Shown one piece after another: positions 7,695 through 17,024 of a stretch of 62,196 nucleotides of DNA (positions within the stretch are counted from its first letter, which is position 1; the number at the start of each line of letters is the position of its first letter). The DNA is from DAOMFM01 sp035429825 (GTDB lineage Bacteria; Acidobacteriota; Blastocatellia; UBA7656; JADIYM01). The notes below the pieces were generated by a model. The model worked only from the letters and a program-made list of their open reading frames with translations, had not been told where the DNA came from and ran no database searches. Both the position numbers and the translations under genes were made by a program. Location: the NCBI GenBank assembly GCA_044224215.1, contig JBGAKX010000009.1, forward strand, positions 1 through 62,196. The letters are read 5' to 3'.

Positions 7695-9407
7695 TCAGCG
7701 TACCACACCGGGCGTATAGCCCTGTCCGCGCAACACTTTGCCCGGCAGCGCCGTTGTGGCCTTGCCGCCGTCGATGACCGGCACGCCGTTCACAAGGACA
7801 TACTGCATGCCCGTCGACAGCTGGTTCGGATCCGCATAGGTGGCCTGATCGCGGATCGTCTCAGCGTCGAACACGACGATGTCCGCCCACATTCCGAGCT
7901 TCAGCACACCGCGGTCGGCGAGCCGCATCCGCCCGGCGGGAAGCGCGGTGAACTTTCGAACGGCCTCCTCGAGCGACAGGCGATGCTCTTCGCGCACGTA
8001 CTTGCGGAGGATGCGCGGGAACGTCCCGTACGCGCGCGGATGCGGGTGCTCCTGGCCGAGGATGCCGTCCGGCGCCGTTCCCTGCGAGTCGCAGTTGATC
8101 GACACCCACGGCTGTTCGAGCGCGAGGGCAACGTCGGGCTCCGACATGCCCGAGACGATCACGTACGTCGATGCCTTGTCCGCGATCAGAATGTCAAAGA
8201 TGGTGTCGATCGGGTCCTTCTTCCACATCGCGGCGATCTCGGCGACGGTCTTGCCCTGGAGCGGCTTGAGCTCCGGGTTCTGGACGACGCCGATCATGAT
8301 CGCCTCGGGACCCGGGATCTCGTGCCACTCGTTGTCCCACTCCTTGCTCGGCGTGTTCATCTCGGTCCGGATTCGTTCGCGCGTCGCGGGATCCTTCAGA
8401 CGCTCGAGCAGCTTGTCGGTGCCGCCATCGTGCGCCCACGGTGGAATGAACGCCGAGAAGCTGTTGTTCCACGCGGTATACGCGTACGTATCGGCGGTGA
8501 CGTCGACGCCGTATCGTCGCGCGGCTTCGATACGAGCGACGACCTCGGCCATGCGGCCCCAGTTCGTCTTTCCGGCAACCTTGAGGTGCCAGATCTCGAC
8601 CGGAATTCGGGCCTCGCGGCCGATGCGAATCGCCTCGTCGATCGCCTCGTCGATGGCGTCGCCTTCGCTCCGCATGTGCGTCGCATAGATCCCGCCGAAT
8701 TTCGCGCTCTCGGTCGCAAGCGCGATCAGCTCCTCCGTCGATGCATACGGCGCGGGCGGATACTCAAGGGACGTCGACAGACCCACGGCGCCGTCCTTCA
8801 TCGCGTCGCGGACGAGTTGCTTCATTCGGTCGAGCTCGGCCGCGGTCGGCTGCCGGTCGTCGTCGCCGATCACTACGCGGCGCACCTGCGTGGCGCCGAC
8901 ATAGCTGGCCATGTTGATGCCGAGCCCCTGGCGTTCGAGCCTCGCAAAGAACTGACGGAACGTTCGCCAGTCCGGCGTGATCTTGTAGTGCTCAAAGAAC
9001 TGCTTGTCGTCGCTGACGATTCTGTCGTTGAGCGGCGCCGCGGAGCCCCCTTCGCCGGTGATCTCGGTCGTGATGCCCTGGAAGACCTTGGACGGCAGGT
9101 GCGGGTTCACGAGCACTGTCATCTCCGACTGCCCGAGCATGTCGATGAAGCCCGGCGCTACGACCATTCCACGGGCGTCGATCTGGCGCCGTGACGGCGC
9201 CGCGGACAGGTCTCCTATGGCGGCGATCCGTCCGTCGCGAACGCCGATGTCGGCGGAGTACCACGGCGATCCGGTGCCGTCGACGATGTGGCCGTTTCGG
9301 ATGACGATGTCGAACGGGCGAACTGCAGCCGTCGAGGCGTGGGTGGCGGCGGTGAGCGAGGCAATGGCGAGCGTGATCGCCACCGTCAGCGAGACGAGCT
9401 TCGGCAT
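7695..9407 (-). CDS. Secreted N-acyl-D-amino-acid deacylase-like amidohydrolase
   Basis: 570 residues with a signal peptide. The D-aminoacylase layout is clear: DIVIRNGHIVDGTG near residue 33, the barrel, and a C-terminal beta-domain (LGMWADIVVFDAETI). His244 (YATHMRSEGD) and His274 (EIWHLKVAGK) fit two of the tight-zinc ligands of Alcaligenes D-aminoacylase, and the Asp in NCDSQG fits the catalytic acid. However, the usual HxH after PGFID is replaced by MLGQSE (residues 90-95), and the bridging Cys site reads GEGGS (118-122). It is therefore probably a mononuclear or Glu-bridged variant whose substrate may differ. Confidence 0.82.
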   Translation of the reverse strand: MPKLVSLTVAITLAIASLTAATHASTAAVRPFDIVIRNGHIVDGTGSPWYSADIGVRDGRIAAIGDLSAAPSRRQIDARGMVVAPGFIDMLGQSEMTVLVNPHLPSKVFQGITTEITGEGGSAAPLNDRIVSDDKQFFEHYKITPDWRTFRQFFARLERQGLGINMASYVGATQVRRVVIGDDDRQPTAAELDRMKQLVRDAMKDGAVGLSTSLEYPPAPYASTEELIALATESAKFGGIYATHMRSEGDAIDEAIDEAIRIGREARIPVEIWHLKVAGKTNWGRMAEVVARIEAARRYGVDVTADTYAYTAWNNSFSAFIPPWAHDGGTDKLLERLKDPATRERIRTEMNTPSKEWDNEWHEIPGPEAIMIGVVQNPELKPLQGKTVAEIAAMWKKDPIDTIFDILIADKASTYVIVSGMSEPDVALALEQPWVSINCDSQGTAPDGILGQEHPHPRAYGTFPRILRKYVREEHRLSLEEAVRKFTALPAGRMRLADRGVLKLGMWADIVVFDAETIRDQATYADPNQLSTGMQYVLVNGVPVIDGGKATTALPGKVLRGQGYTPGVVR

Positions 9408-9513
9408 TGGATCCGGACCTCCGATTCGGGGGAGTTGTGGGAATTGCGTGTGAAGTCTGGACTAGTTGTGGCCTAAGATGACAGCGGAATCAACGAACGA
9501 GGAGGCAATCACA

Positions 9514-9834
9514 ATGTTCGGCACATCAGGAAGGCACGTGACGGCGCTCGCGTTTGGCGGACTGCTGTTCCTGCGGTTGATCCCGTTCGGCGCCCCCGCG
9601 GTCGCGCCGGCGCAGGAGAGCAAGCCACCGTGCTGCTTCACGAATCCGAATTACCAGGGCACGTGCATGGTCACGCCGGGCGAAGGCGAGTCGTGCGACA
9701 GTATCCTTCAGTACCTGAACTCAGACGGGACCGTCGGAAAGACGTACTGCGGCACCACGCGCATCCGCGGCGGATGGCAGCAGGTGGACTGTCAGCAGGG
9801 CGGCCAGCGCGGACAGATCCCGGGGCGGAAGTAG
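9514..9834 (+). CDS. Small secreted Cys-rich protein
   Basis: 106 residues. Start chosen at the ATG eight bases after GGAGG. A hydrophobic signal segment near residues 10-30 is followed by a mature part with six Cys (CCFTNPNYQGTC, SCDS, YCGTT, DC), which could make three disulfides. I do not recognise the family. It ends 173 bases before the convergent fadJ gene, and the gap holds an inverted pair of palindromic repeats. Confidence 0.7.
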   Translation: MFGTSGRHVTALAFGGLLFLRLIPFGAPAVAPAQESKPPCCFTNPNYQGTCMVTPGEGESCDSILQYLNSDGTVGKTYCGTTRIRGGWQQVDCQQGGQRGQIPGRK

Positions 9835-9855
9835 CTAGCAACCACGTCGGCCACT

Positions 9856-9882
9856 ACCCGCCGCCTACCGGCGGCGGTACTG
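9856..9882 (-). repeat. REP-like palindrome, copy 1
   Basis: On the minus strand it reads CAGTA, then a perfect 8-bp stem CCGCCGCC... with loop complement TACC, closing with GGCGGCGG, then GGT. It is the inverted partner of the copy at 9970-9996; stem bases differ by compensating changes (G-C here, A-T there), so the hairpin is conserved rather than the sequence. Confidence 0.75.
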
Positions 9883-9969
9883 GGGCGCGACGCGAGCGCC
9901 ACGAGCAGCGTCGCGCATGATCGACGCCATCGCCACAGAACCACCGTCCGCCGTCGAACCGAAACGCCA

Positions 9970-9996
9970 CAGTACCGCCACCGGTAGGTGGCGGGT
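9970..9996 (+). repeat. REP-like palindrome, copy 2
   Basis: CAGTA leads into stem CCGCCACC, loop GGTA, stem GGTGGCGG and a closing GT. Copies 1 and 2 point away from each other around 87 bases between the convergent genes at 9834 and 10008, an arrangement like the bipartite REP (BIME) units of enterobacteria. Confidence 0.75.
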
Positions 9997-10007
9997 ACAG
10001 CCAGGGT

Positions 10008-12152
10008 TCACCCGGAAGGATAGAACCGCCGGCCGTCGCTCGCCGCATCCACCAGCACCTGCGCCGGCAGAAACCGCGGCCCCAGCCGGCTCGCATACGC
10101 GAACAGCCGGCCCACCACATCGGCCGCCCCTGCCCGGTCAACGTACCGGAACGGTCCGCCCAGAAACGGCGGAAACCCGATCCCCAGCACTGCACCGACG
10201 TCGCCGTCGACGGCAGACGCGATGATCTCCTCCTGCAGACAATGTGCGGCCTCGTTCACCATCAGCAGCATCAGCCGGTCAGCCATGTCGCTCGCCGGAA
10301 TCTCGCGACGCGGGCCTCCTCCAAAATACTCGTACACGCGATCGTCCGCCGCACGCTCCTTCCGTCGCGGCTCGTCATACCGGTAGAACCCTCGCCCGTT
10401 CTTGCGGCCTGCGTACCCACCGGCGCTCATCCGCGCGAGCGCGTCCGACGGTTTCAGACCGCGCGCGGCGAACGCGTTGCCGAGAAACTCGGACACGTGA
10501 GCGCCAACGTCGATGCCGACCTCGTCGAGCAGGCCGAGCGGGCCCATCGGATAGCCCGCGTCCTTGAGCGCATCGTCGATCGCGCGCACCGTCGCGCCCT
10601 CCTCGAGCAGCCGCGCCGCTTCGCCCAGATACGGCGCAAGAATCCGCGTCGTATAGAAACCGGGCCCGTCCTTCACGACGATCACGGTCTTCCCCTGGGC
10701 GATCCCGACCGATCGCGCAGTCTCCACCGCCCAGTCGGCGCTCGCCGGTGCAGCCACCACCTCGAGCAGCAGCATCTTGTGAACTGGCGAAAAGTAGTGC
10801 ATCCCCACGACGCGTTCGGGGTGCAAAGCGTGCGCCGCAATCTCGTGGATCGGCAGCGCCGACGTATTCGTCGCAAAGACCGTCTCGGCCGGTACGACCG
10901 CCTCGACCTCGGCGAGCACAGTGCGCTTGAGCTCGAGGTCCTCGAACACGGCTTCGATCACGAGGTCGCAGCGTTCGAGGTCCTTCACCGTCGTTGTCGG
11001 CACGAGACGCGAGCGCTGCCGATCGGCCTCGACACGCGACAGAGAACCCGACTTCACACGAGACGCGAGCCCCTCGGTGATCGACCGGATTCCCTTCCCG
11101 ACGGCCTCGAGCGAGATGTCGCGCAACACGACGTCGCGCTTTGAAAGCGTCACGCCCGCAATTCCCGCACCCATCAGACCGGCGCCCAGCACTCCCACGC
11201 GCGTGACGACGCGTGGCTCAGCGGTTCGCTTTGGCCGCTTCATGTCGGTCGTCGCGAGGAACAGACCGATGAGCGCCTTTGCTTCGGGACTTGCCGTTAA
11301 TTGGCCGAATCCGACCGATTCGGCCTCGGCGCCGGCCGCGGGTCCGCGACTGATCGCCGTCTCGACGCATGCAAGCGCGGCAAGCGGCGCCGGGTAGTTC
11401 CCGCGCGTCTTTGCGAGAACCTCTCGGCGCGCACGTCCGATGACAAGCGCCCGCGCAGGCTGAGCCTCGACGACGCGGTCGCGCCAGCGTCGCTTCCGTG
11501 TCTTGCGCACGAGCGTGCCGTCGGCGAGTCTCCGTGCCGCCATGACCGCCGTTTCCTCGAGCCCGTACGGCGGCACCAGCACGTCGACGAGCCCCATCCG
11601 CAGGGCCTTCTTGGCGCGAATCCTCTGACCTGTCAGGATCATCGGAAGCGCGTTCACGAGCCCCACGAGCGCCGGCAGCCGACGCGTCCCGCCGCCTCCT
11701 GGAAGCAGCCCGAGCGTTACTTCAGGCAACGCGAGCACCGTCTTGGGATCGTCGGTCGCGATGCGGTAGTGGCACGCGAGCGCAACCTCGAGTCCGCCGC
11801 CAAATACGGCTCCGTGAATCGCGGCGACGAACGGCTTGCGGCTCGCGGCGATCCGGTCGAGCAGCGTGTGCCCGATGCGCGAGAAGCTCTCGCCTTCGGA
11901 CGGCTCGCGCATCGCGAGGAACTCCTTCACGTTGGCGCCCGCGATGAACCCGTCCGGCTTTGCCGACAGGAGCGCCACCGCCCGAATCGCCTCGTCCGAC
12001 TCGATTCGCTCGACCGCCGCCGAAAACTCGTCGAACAGCGACCGCGAGATGATGTTGACGGGACTCGCCGGCGTGTCGAACGTCAGGACCGCGACGCCGT
12101 CGGCGCCGGTCCTGAGCGTGATCGTCCTGACGGGCGCGGTCTCGTCTTCCAT
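10008..12152 (-). CDS. fadJ: Beta-oxidation multifunctional protein (enoyl-CoA hydratase / 3-hydroxyacyl-CoA dehydrogenase)
   Basis: 714 residues, the usual FadB/FadJ length. The N-terminal crotonase domain has the oxyanion segment HGAVFGGGLEVALA and the second Glu in LPEVTLGLLPGGGGTRRLP. The central NAD domain begins GVLGAGLMGAG near residue 320, with the HYFSP motif, and the C-terminal domain ends near 710. It converts enoyl-CoA to 3-ketoacyl-CoA. The ATG overlaps the stop of the upstream thiolase by one base (TGATG), so the two are a FadIJ pair whose products probably form the membrane-peripheral degradation complex. FadJ is preferred over FadB because the thiolase is upstream and FadI-like. 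Confidence 0.93.
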   Translation of the reverse strand: MEDETAPVRTITLRTGADGVAVLTFDTPASPVNIISRSLFDEFSAAVERIESDEAIRAVALLSAKPDGFIAGANVKEFLAMREPSEGESFSRIGHTLLDRIAASRKPFVAAIHGAVFGGGLEVALACHYRIATDDPKTVLALPEVTLGLLPGGGGTRRLPALVGLVNALPMILTGQRIRAKKALRMGLVDVLVPPYGLEETAVMAARRLADGTLVRKTRKRRWRDRVVEAQPARALVIGRARREVLAKTRGNYPAPLAALACVETAISRGPAAGAEAESVGFGQLTASPEAKALIGLFLATTDMKRPKRTAEPRVVTRVGVLGAGLMGAGIAGVTLSKRDVVLRDISLEAVGKGIRSITEGLASRVKSGSLSRVEADRQRSRLVPTTTVKDLERCDLVIEAVFEDLELKRTVLAEVEAVVPAETVFATNTSALPIHEIAAHALHPERVVGMHYFSPVHKMLLLEVVAAPASADWAVETARSVGIAQGKTVIVVKDGPGFYTTRILAPYLGEAARLLEEGATVRAIDDALKDAGYPMGPLGLLDEVGIDVGAHVSEFLGNAFAARGLKPSDALARMSAGGYAGRKNGRGFYRYDEPRRKERAADDRVYEYFGGGPRREIPASDMADRLMLLMVNEAAHCLQEEIIASAVDGDVGAVLGIGFPPFLGGPFRYVDRAGAADVVGRLFAYASRLGPRFLPAQVLVDAASDGRRFYPSG

Positions 12153-13405
12153 CAGTCGCACCTCTCGAGCACGAACGCGCTGCCGATCGCGCCTGCCGCG
12201 CACGTTGCAACCAGGCCGTAGCGCGACTTCTCGTGCGCCATTCGACGACATGCCGTCATCACGAGCCGTGCGCCCGTCGCTCCAAACGGATGGCCGACGG
12301 AGAGCGAACCTCCCCACGCGTTGAGCCGGTCGAGGTTTGAGATTTCCAGTTTTCGCACCGCCGCGAGCAGCGCCGCCGAGAACGCCTCGTGGATCTCGAG
12401 CACGCCGATGTCGTCGAGACGGACACTCGCTTCGGCGAGCGCATCGGGCACCGAGAACGCGGGACCGAGGAGCAGATCCTCGAGCGGATTGGCGGCAGCC
12501 AGCTTCTTGCCCGCGATCAACGCGAGCGGCGTCGCGCCAAGCTCGCGCGCGCGGTCCTCGCTCATCAGCAGACACACCGCAGCGCCGTCGGTCAGAAACG
12601 AACTGTTGCCCGCGGTGACGGAGCCGAGCGTCTTTTCGAACGCGGGCTTGAGATTCGCAAGCGTTTCGAGCGACGTGTCGTCGCGGACGCCGTTGTCGGC
12701 CGTAACAGGCTCGCACCGCGGCGGAGGAAACACCGCCGCGATCTGGCTCGCAAGATGGCCATCGCGCACCGCGGCGGCCGCCCGCTGGTGCGAGCGGACC
12801 GCCCACTCGTCCTGTTCCTCGCGCGTGATCCCGAGCCTTCGGGCGAGCCGCTCCGCCGTCTGACCCATGGTCAGCCCCGTCGAGAACTCCGCGATCGCCG
12901 GCGTCTCGGGTGCGAGATCGGCTAGCCGCAAACCTTTGAGAAGATTGAGGTAACCGCCGATATTCCGTACGCGCTGCGACGCAACGAGGCGCTTCCGGAT
13001 TGCCCGCTTGTAGCGAATCGGCGGATCCGACAACGTGTCGGCGCCGCCGGCGATCGCGACGTCGATCTGGCCGCTCGCGATGGCGTCGACGGCGTTGTGG
13101 ATGGCGACGTTTGCGGACGCGCACGCTGCCGTCACGGTATACGCGGGCGTCGTTTCGGGGATAGACGTCGCGAGGGCGACCTCGCGCGCGAGATTCGACG
13201 TCGCCGTCTCCTGCATCACCGTGCCGAGCACGACGAGCTCGACGTCAGCCGGTCGGACCGTTCCACGCTGGAGCAGCGCGGCGACGGCCATTCTCCCGAG
13301 CTCGTAGGACCCGATCTCGGCGAACACCGTTCCCGATCGGGCGAACGGTGTGCGGCACCCGTCGACGACGACGACCCTCTTCGCGTTGAGGTTCCATCGA
13401 GGCAT
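12152..13405 (-). CDS. fadI: Acetyl-CoA acyltransferase (3-ketoacyl-CoA thiolase)
   Basis: 417 residues. The nucleophile Cys lies in TAACASANVA (near residue 98), the His in HEAFSA, the GHPFGATGAR loop is near 380 and the second catalytic Cys is in TCAAGAIGSA. The extended loop around RKRLVASQRVRNIGGYLNLL is typical of FadI/trifunctional beta-subunit thiolases rather than biosynthetic ones. It carries out the last thiolytic step of beta-oxidation and is the first gene of the fadIJ pair. Confidence 0.92.
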   Translation of the reverse strand: MPRWNLNAKRVVVVDGCRTPFARSGTVFAEIGSYELGRMAVAALLQRGTVRPADVELVVLGTVMQETATSNLAREVALATSIPETTPAYTVTAACASANVAIHNAVDAIASGQIDVAIAGGADTLSDPPIRYKRAIRKRLVASQRVRNIGGYLNLLKGLRLADLAPETPAIAEFSTGLTMGQTAERLARRLGITREEQDEWAVRSHQRAAAAVRDGHLASQIAAVFPPPRCEPVTADNGVRDDTSLETLANLKPAFEKTLGSVTAGNSSFLTDGAAVCLLMSEDRARELGATPLALIAGKKLAAANPLEDLLLGPAFSVPDALAEASVRLDDIGVLEIHEAFSAALLAAVRKLEISNLDRLNAWGGSLSVGHPFGATGARLVMTACRRMAHEKSRYGLVATCAAGAIGSAFVLERCD

Positions 13406-13486
13406 CGGCCCTCCCCACTATGAAGAACGGCGGGCGACAGTGTACTCCATCGCGCCGCCGTTCCGAGAAGACGTCAGATGTGACCG

Positions 13487-14125
13487 CTAGGACTTGCTTC
13501 CAAACAGGCTCCCCAGAATTCCGGGCGCCATCTTGAGCACGTCATCCGCGACGCTGCCGTCGTGGTTCTGGTCGAGGAATGAGCTCAGCAGCCCGCCCAT
13601 TCCTTCGTGGGACGATTCGATCGAGCTCTTCTCGTTCGACAGCATCGAACCGAGCCCTCCAGGATCGAGATTCTGCTGCTGGGTCTGCCGGCCGAGGTAC
13701 GCCATCACAATCGGCGCGAGCGCGGCGAGCAATCTTGCGATCTGGGCGCCGGAGAGACCCGTCGCCTGACCGATGCCGCTCTGCACCGTGTCCTGTCGCC
13801 CGCCGAGGATGTGGCCGAGGATGCTCGCGCCGTCGAGCGCCTTGGGCGACACGCCCGAGGCAGCCGACGTATCGCCGCCGAGCAGCGAACCGAGCGCGCC
13901 GAGGTTGTCGAGCAGCCCGCCGTCGTGATCGCGCTGCAACGCACCGAACAGGGCGCCCGCCCCTTCGTCGCTCGATGCGTTGTTTGCAAGCGCGCTCACG
14001 ATGACGGGCAGCGCCATCGAGATTGCACTCGACGTCGACGATTCGTCTGCGCCGATATGTTGGCTGAGCTGCGAAACCGTGTCGCCGCTGAGTTGCTGCA
14101 TCAAGCCATCGAGAAGTGATGCCAT
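13487..14125 (-). CDS. DUF937 (YidB-like) protein
   Basis: 212 residues beginning MASLLDGLMQQLSGD, with GGGAGGAG upstream of the ATG. Two DUF937-like halves of amphipathic helices are visible (SQLSQHIGADESSTSSAISMALPVIVSALANN and later IGQATGLSGAQIARLLAALAPIVMAYL). The C-terminus has an EF-hand-like DQNHDGSVADDVL loop that could bind calcium. Function unknown; the family is small, soluble and often found next to housekeeping genes. Confidence 0.85.
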   Translation of the reverse strand: MASLLDGLMQQLSGDTVSQLSQHIGADESSTSSAISMALPVIVSALANNASSDEGAGALFGALQRDHDGGLLDNLGALGSLLGGDTSAASGVSPKALDGASILGHILGGRQDTVQSGIGQATGLSGAQIARLLAALAPIVMAYLGRQTQQQNLDPGGLGSMLSNEKSSIESSHEGMGGLLSSFLDQNHDGSVADDVLKMAPGILGSLFGSKS

Positions 14126-14212
14126 TCGATTGCTCCTCCCGTTGTTCGTTGTATGTTCTGACGGTGCTGCCGAGCGATCGTATGCCCGCACTCGATCGCA
14201 TGGATAGTGCGG

Positions 14213-15064
14213 TCAGTCTTCCCGCACCAGACCGCTGAATTCCTTCGGAGCGCGCGAGCGGAAGATCATCCGGCGCTTCTTGACCGGGTGGTCGAACGCG
14301 AGCCGTGACGCGTGCAGCATCAGCCGCGCGACCATGTTCGTCGCGGTGCCATAGACCCGGTCGCCCGACACGGGATGCCCCGCGTCCGCGAACTGTACTC
14401 GAATCTGCGCCTTTCGACCCGTCACAAGGTCGATCTCAACGAGCGTGTGCTTGCGGCCGCGGTGCACGACCTTGAACTTGGTGATCGCCTCGGCGCCCTT
14501 CTTCCTGTCCTTGGTCACGTGCACCTTGAGCGCCGAGCTCTCCACGAGGTAGGAGGTCAGCGTCCCCTGGTCGTCCTTCACCAGCCCTTCGACGACCGCC
14601 GTGTACGTTCGGTCGACCTGGCGCGCCGCAAACGCGTCCTGCATCACGTCCTTGGCCTCGCCGGATTTCGCAAAAACAAGCAGCCCCGACGTGTCGCGGT
14701 CGAGCCGGTGGACGATGAAGAGCTTTGCGGCCGGGGACTCGGACTTCACGTGCTCGCGCAGCGCGGCATAGAGCGTGCGCCGCTTCTCCTTGTCGGTCGC
14801 GATCGTGAGAAGACCCGCCGGCTTCTCGACGACGATCACCGTTTCGTCCTCGTAGACGATCTTGACGCCCGGCGGCAGCGGACGCGCCGGCTGTTCGGCT
14901 GCTCCGCGCGCCGAGATCTCAATGGCCGGACGGCCCCGCAACGCGAGATCCAGCCGACGCACGACCACGCCGTCCACCTTGACGCGGCCGTGCTCGACCA
15001 GTTGCTTCAGGGTCCGCCGCGACGCCTCGGGCATGCGCTCGCGAAGTGCTTCCTCAAGCGTCAT
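14213..15064 (-). CDS. RluA-family pseudouridine synthase
   Basis: 283 residues. An S4 RNA-binding domain at about 1-60 (LKQLVEHGRVKVDGVVV) is followed by the catalytic domain with the conserved HRLDRDTSGLLVFAKS motif; its Asp is the catalytic residue. It isomerises specific uridines in rRNA or tRNA; the exact target cannot be read. ATG start chosen over a TTG five codons upstream. The 50-base gap after pgi contains short CGCAAAT repeats. Confidence 0.9.
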   Translation of the reverse strand: MTLEEALRERMPEASRRTLKQLVEHGRVKVDGVVVRRLDLALRGRPAIEISARGAAEQPARPLPPGVKIVYEDETVIVVEKPAGLLTIATDKEKRRTLYAALREHVKSESPAAKLFIVHRLDRDTSGLLVFAKSGEAKDVMQDAFAARQVDRTYTAVVEGLVKDDQGTLTSYLVESSALKVHVTKDRKKGAEAITKFKVVHRGRKHTLVEIDLVTGRKAQIRVQFADAGHPVSGDRVYGTATNMVARLMLHASRLAFDHPVKKRRMIFRSRAPKEFSGLVRED

Positions 15065-15115
15065 ACGGACCGGCCGCAAATAAACGCAAATGACACAAAT
15101 CGAACCAATCGGGTG

Positions 15116-16759
15116 TTACTTGCGGTTGCTCTTGTAGTGGTTGATCAACCCGTTCGTCGAACTGTCGTGCGTGGCCACCGTCCCGGTGCCCGACAGCTCG
15201 GGCAGGATCGCCTTTGCCAGCTGCTTGCCGAGCTCGACGCCCCACTGATCGAACGAGTTGATGTTCCACACGACGCCCTGCGTGAAGATCTTGTGCTCGT
15301 AGAGCGCGATAAGCCGGCCGAGCGTCCTCGGAGTGATCTTCTGCACCATGATCGAGTTCGTCGGCTTGTTGCCCTCGAACCGCTTGTGCGGAATCAGCTT
15401 CTCGAGTGCATCGCCCGACATGCCGGCCTTGACGAGCTCGGCGCGAACTTCGTCATCGTTCTTGCCCTTCATGAGCGCCTCGGTCTGCGCAAAGAAGTTC
15501 GACAGAAGGATCGGATGATGCTCGCCCGTCGGGTTGTGCGTCTCGATCGGCGCGATGAAGTCGCACGGGATCAGCTTCGTTCCCTGGTGGATCAGCTGGT
15601 AGAACGCGTGCTGGCCGTTCGTGCCCGGCTCGCCCCAGATCACCGGCCCGGTCGAGATGTCGACGCGCTCGCCGTTGCGGTTGATGCTCTTGCCGTCGCT
15701 CTCCATGTCGCCCTGCTGGAAGTATGCCGAGAACCTGTGCATGTACTGGTCGTACGGAAGGATCGCGACCGTCTGCGCGCCAAAGAAGTTGTTGTACCAG
15801 AGGCCGATCAGCCCGAGTGTTGCCGGGAGGTTCTGCTCGAGCGGCGCGGTTCGGAAGTGTTCGTCCATGTCGTGGCCGCCGGCAAGCAGCTCCTCAAAGT
15901 TGTCCATGCCGATGAAGAGCGCGATCGAGAGCCCGATCGCCGACCACAGCGAATACCGCCCGCCGACCCAGTCCCAGAACTCGAACATGTTGGCCGTGTC
16001 GATGCCGAACTTCGAGACCTCGGTCGCATTCGTCGACAACGCGACGAAGTGCTTCGCGATCGCGGACTCGTCTTTCGCCTTATCGAGAAACCACGCCCGG
16101 GACGTGTGCGCATTGGTGAGCGTCTCCTGCGTGGTGAACGTCTTGGACGCGATGATGAACAACGTCGTTTCCGGATCGCAGGCGCGGAGCGTCTCGACGA
16201 CGTGCGTTCCGTCCACGTTCGAGACGAAGTGCACGTGCATCCCCTTCTGACCGTATGGCCTGAGCGCTTCGGTCGCCATCACGGGACCGAGGTCCGATCC
16301 GCCGATACCGATGTTGACGACGTCCGTGATCTGCTTGCCCGTGTAGCCCTTCCACGCGCCGCTGCGGACGGCCTCGGTGAACTCGCGAATGTGCGCGAGC
16401 ACCGCGTTCACTGCGGGCATCACGTCCTCGCCGTCCACGATGATCGGCCGGTTCGACCGGTTGCGCAGCGCGACGTGCAACACGGCCCGATCTTCGGTGA
16501 TGTTGATCTTCTCGCCCTCGAACATCCGGCGCGTCCACGTCGCAAGGTCTGCCTGGCGCGCAAGGTCATAGAGGAGCTTCAAGGTCTCGTCCGTGATCCT
16601 GTTCTTGGAAAAGTCAAAGAGGATGTCGTCGTAACGCAGCGAGAACCGGTCGAACCGGGTGGGATCCTCGGCGAACATGTCACGCATGTGCCGCGAGGCG
16701 ATCGCCTTGTGGTGTGCCTCGAGCGCCTTCCAGGCGGGGGATTCGGTGAGAGAGCTCAT
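15116..16759 (-). CDS. pgi: Glucose-6-phosphate isomerase
   Basis: 547 residues, matching the E. coli-type enzyme. Signature motifs are VNIGIGGSDLGP near residue 150, SNVDGTH near 205 and the segment WGVELGKQLAK near the C-terminus. It interconverts glucose 6-phosphate and fructose 6-phosphate in the cytoplasm. The start at MSSLTESPAW matches the family; the frame stays open another 77 codons but that extension is Arg-rich and non-conserved in appearance. It is divergent from the beta-helix surface gene. Confidence 0.96.
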   Translation of the reverse strand: MSSLTESPAWKALEAHHKAIASRHMRDMFAEDPTRFDRFSLRYDDILFDFSKNRITDETLKLLYDLARQADLATWTRRMFEGEKINITEDRAVLHVALRNRSNRPIIVDGEDVMPAVNAVLAHIREFTEAVRSGAWKGYTGKQITDVVNIGIGGSDLGPVMATEALRPYGQKGMHVHFVSNVDGTHVVETLRACDPETTLFIIASKTFTTQETLTNAHTSRAWFLDKAKDESAIAKHFVALSTNATEVSKFGIDTANMFEFWDWVGGRYSLWSAIGLSIALFIGMDNFEELLAGGHDMDEHFRTAPLEQNLPATLGLIGLWYNNFFGAQTVAILPYDQYMHRFSAYFQQGDMESDGKSINRNGERVDISTGPVIWGEPGTNGQHAFYQLIHQGTKLIPCDFIAPIETHNPTGEHHPILLSNFFAQTEALMKGKNDDEVRAELVKAGMSGDALEKLIPHKRFEGNKPTNSIMVQKITPRTLGRLIALYEHKIFTQGVVWNINSFDQWGVELGKQLAKAILPELSGTGTVATHDSSTNGLINHYKSNRK

Positions 16760-17024
16760 GAGTGGTCTCCTTGCGGGTGTATTGCGCATCGCGCGAGGCC
16801 TCACCATGTCACAGATCACGCCGGATCGAAAGCACTCGGACCGGGACAAGGCCGCCTCCCGCCAGCGGCGACACCGGCGCCGCAAATCTGTTATAAACGA
16901 CGGGTCGGGCGCGTTCCGGAACACGCGCGACACTTCGCGTCGGCGGACATCACGCGCCCCCCGACCGACCGCGGTCGCAACTGCTCGCACTACCTGGGCT
17001 TACGTTCGAACCACAGGAGAACTC

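Noticed and set aside
5865..9194. Open frame of over 1,100 codons on the plus strand
   Set aside because: It lies antisense to two clear genes, is Arg/His-rich and has no recognisable domain, as expected for mirrored codon bias in G+C-rich DNA.
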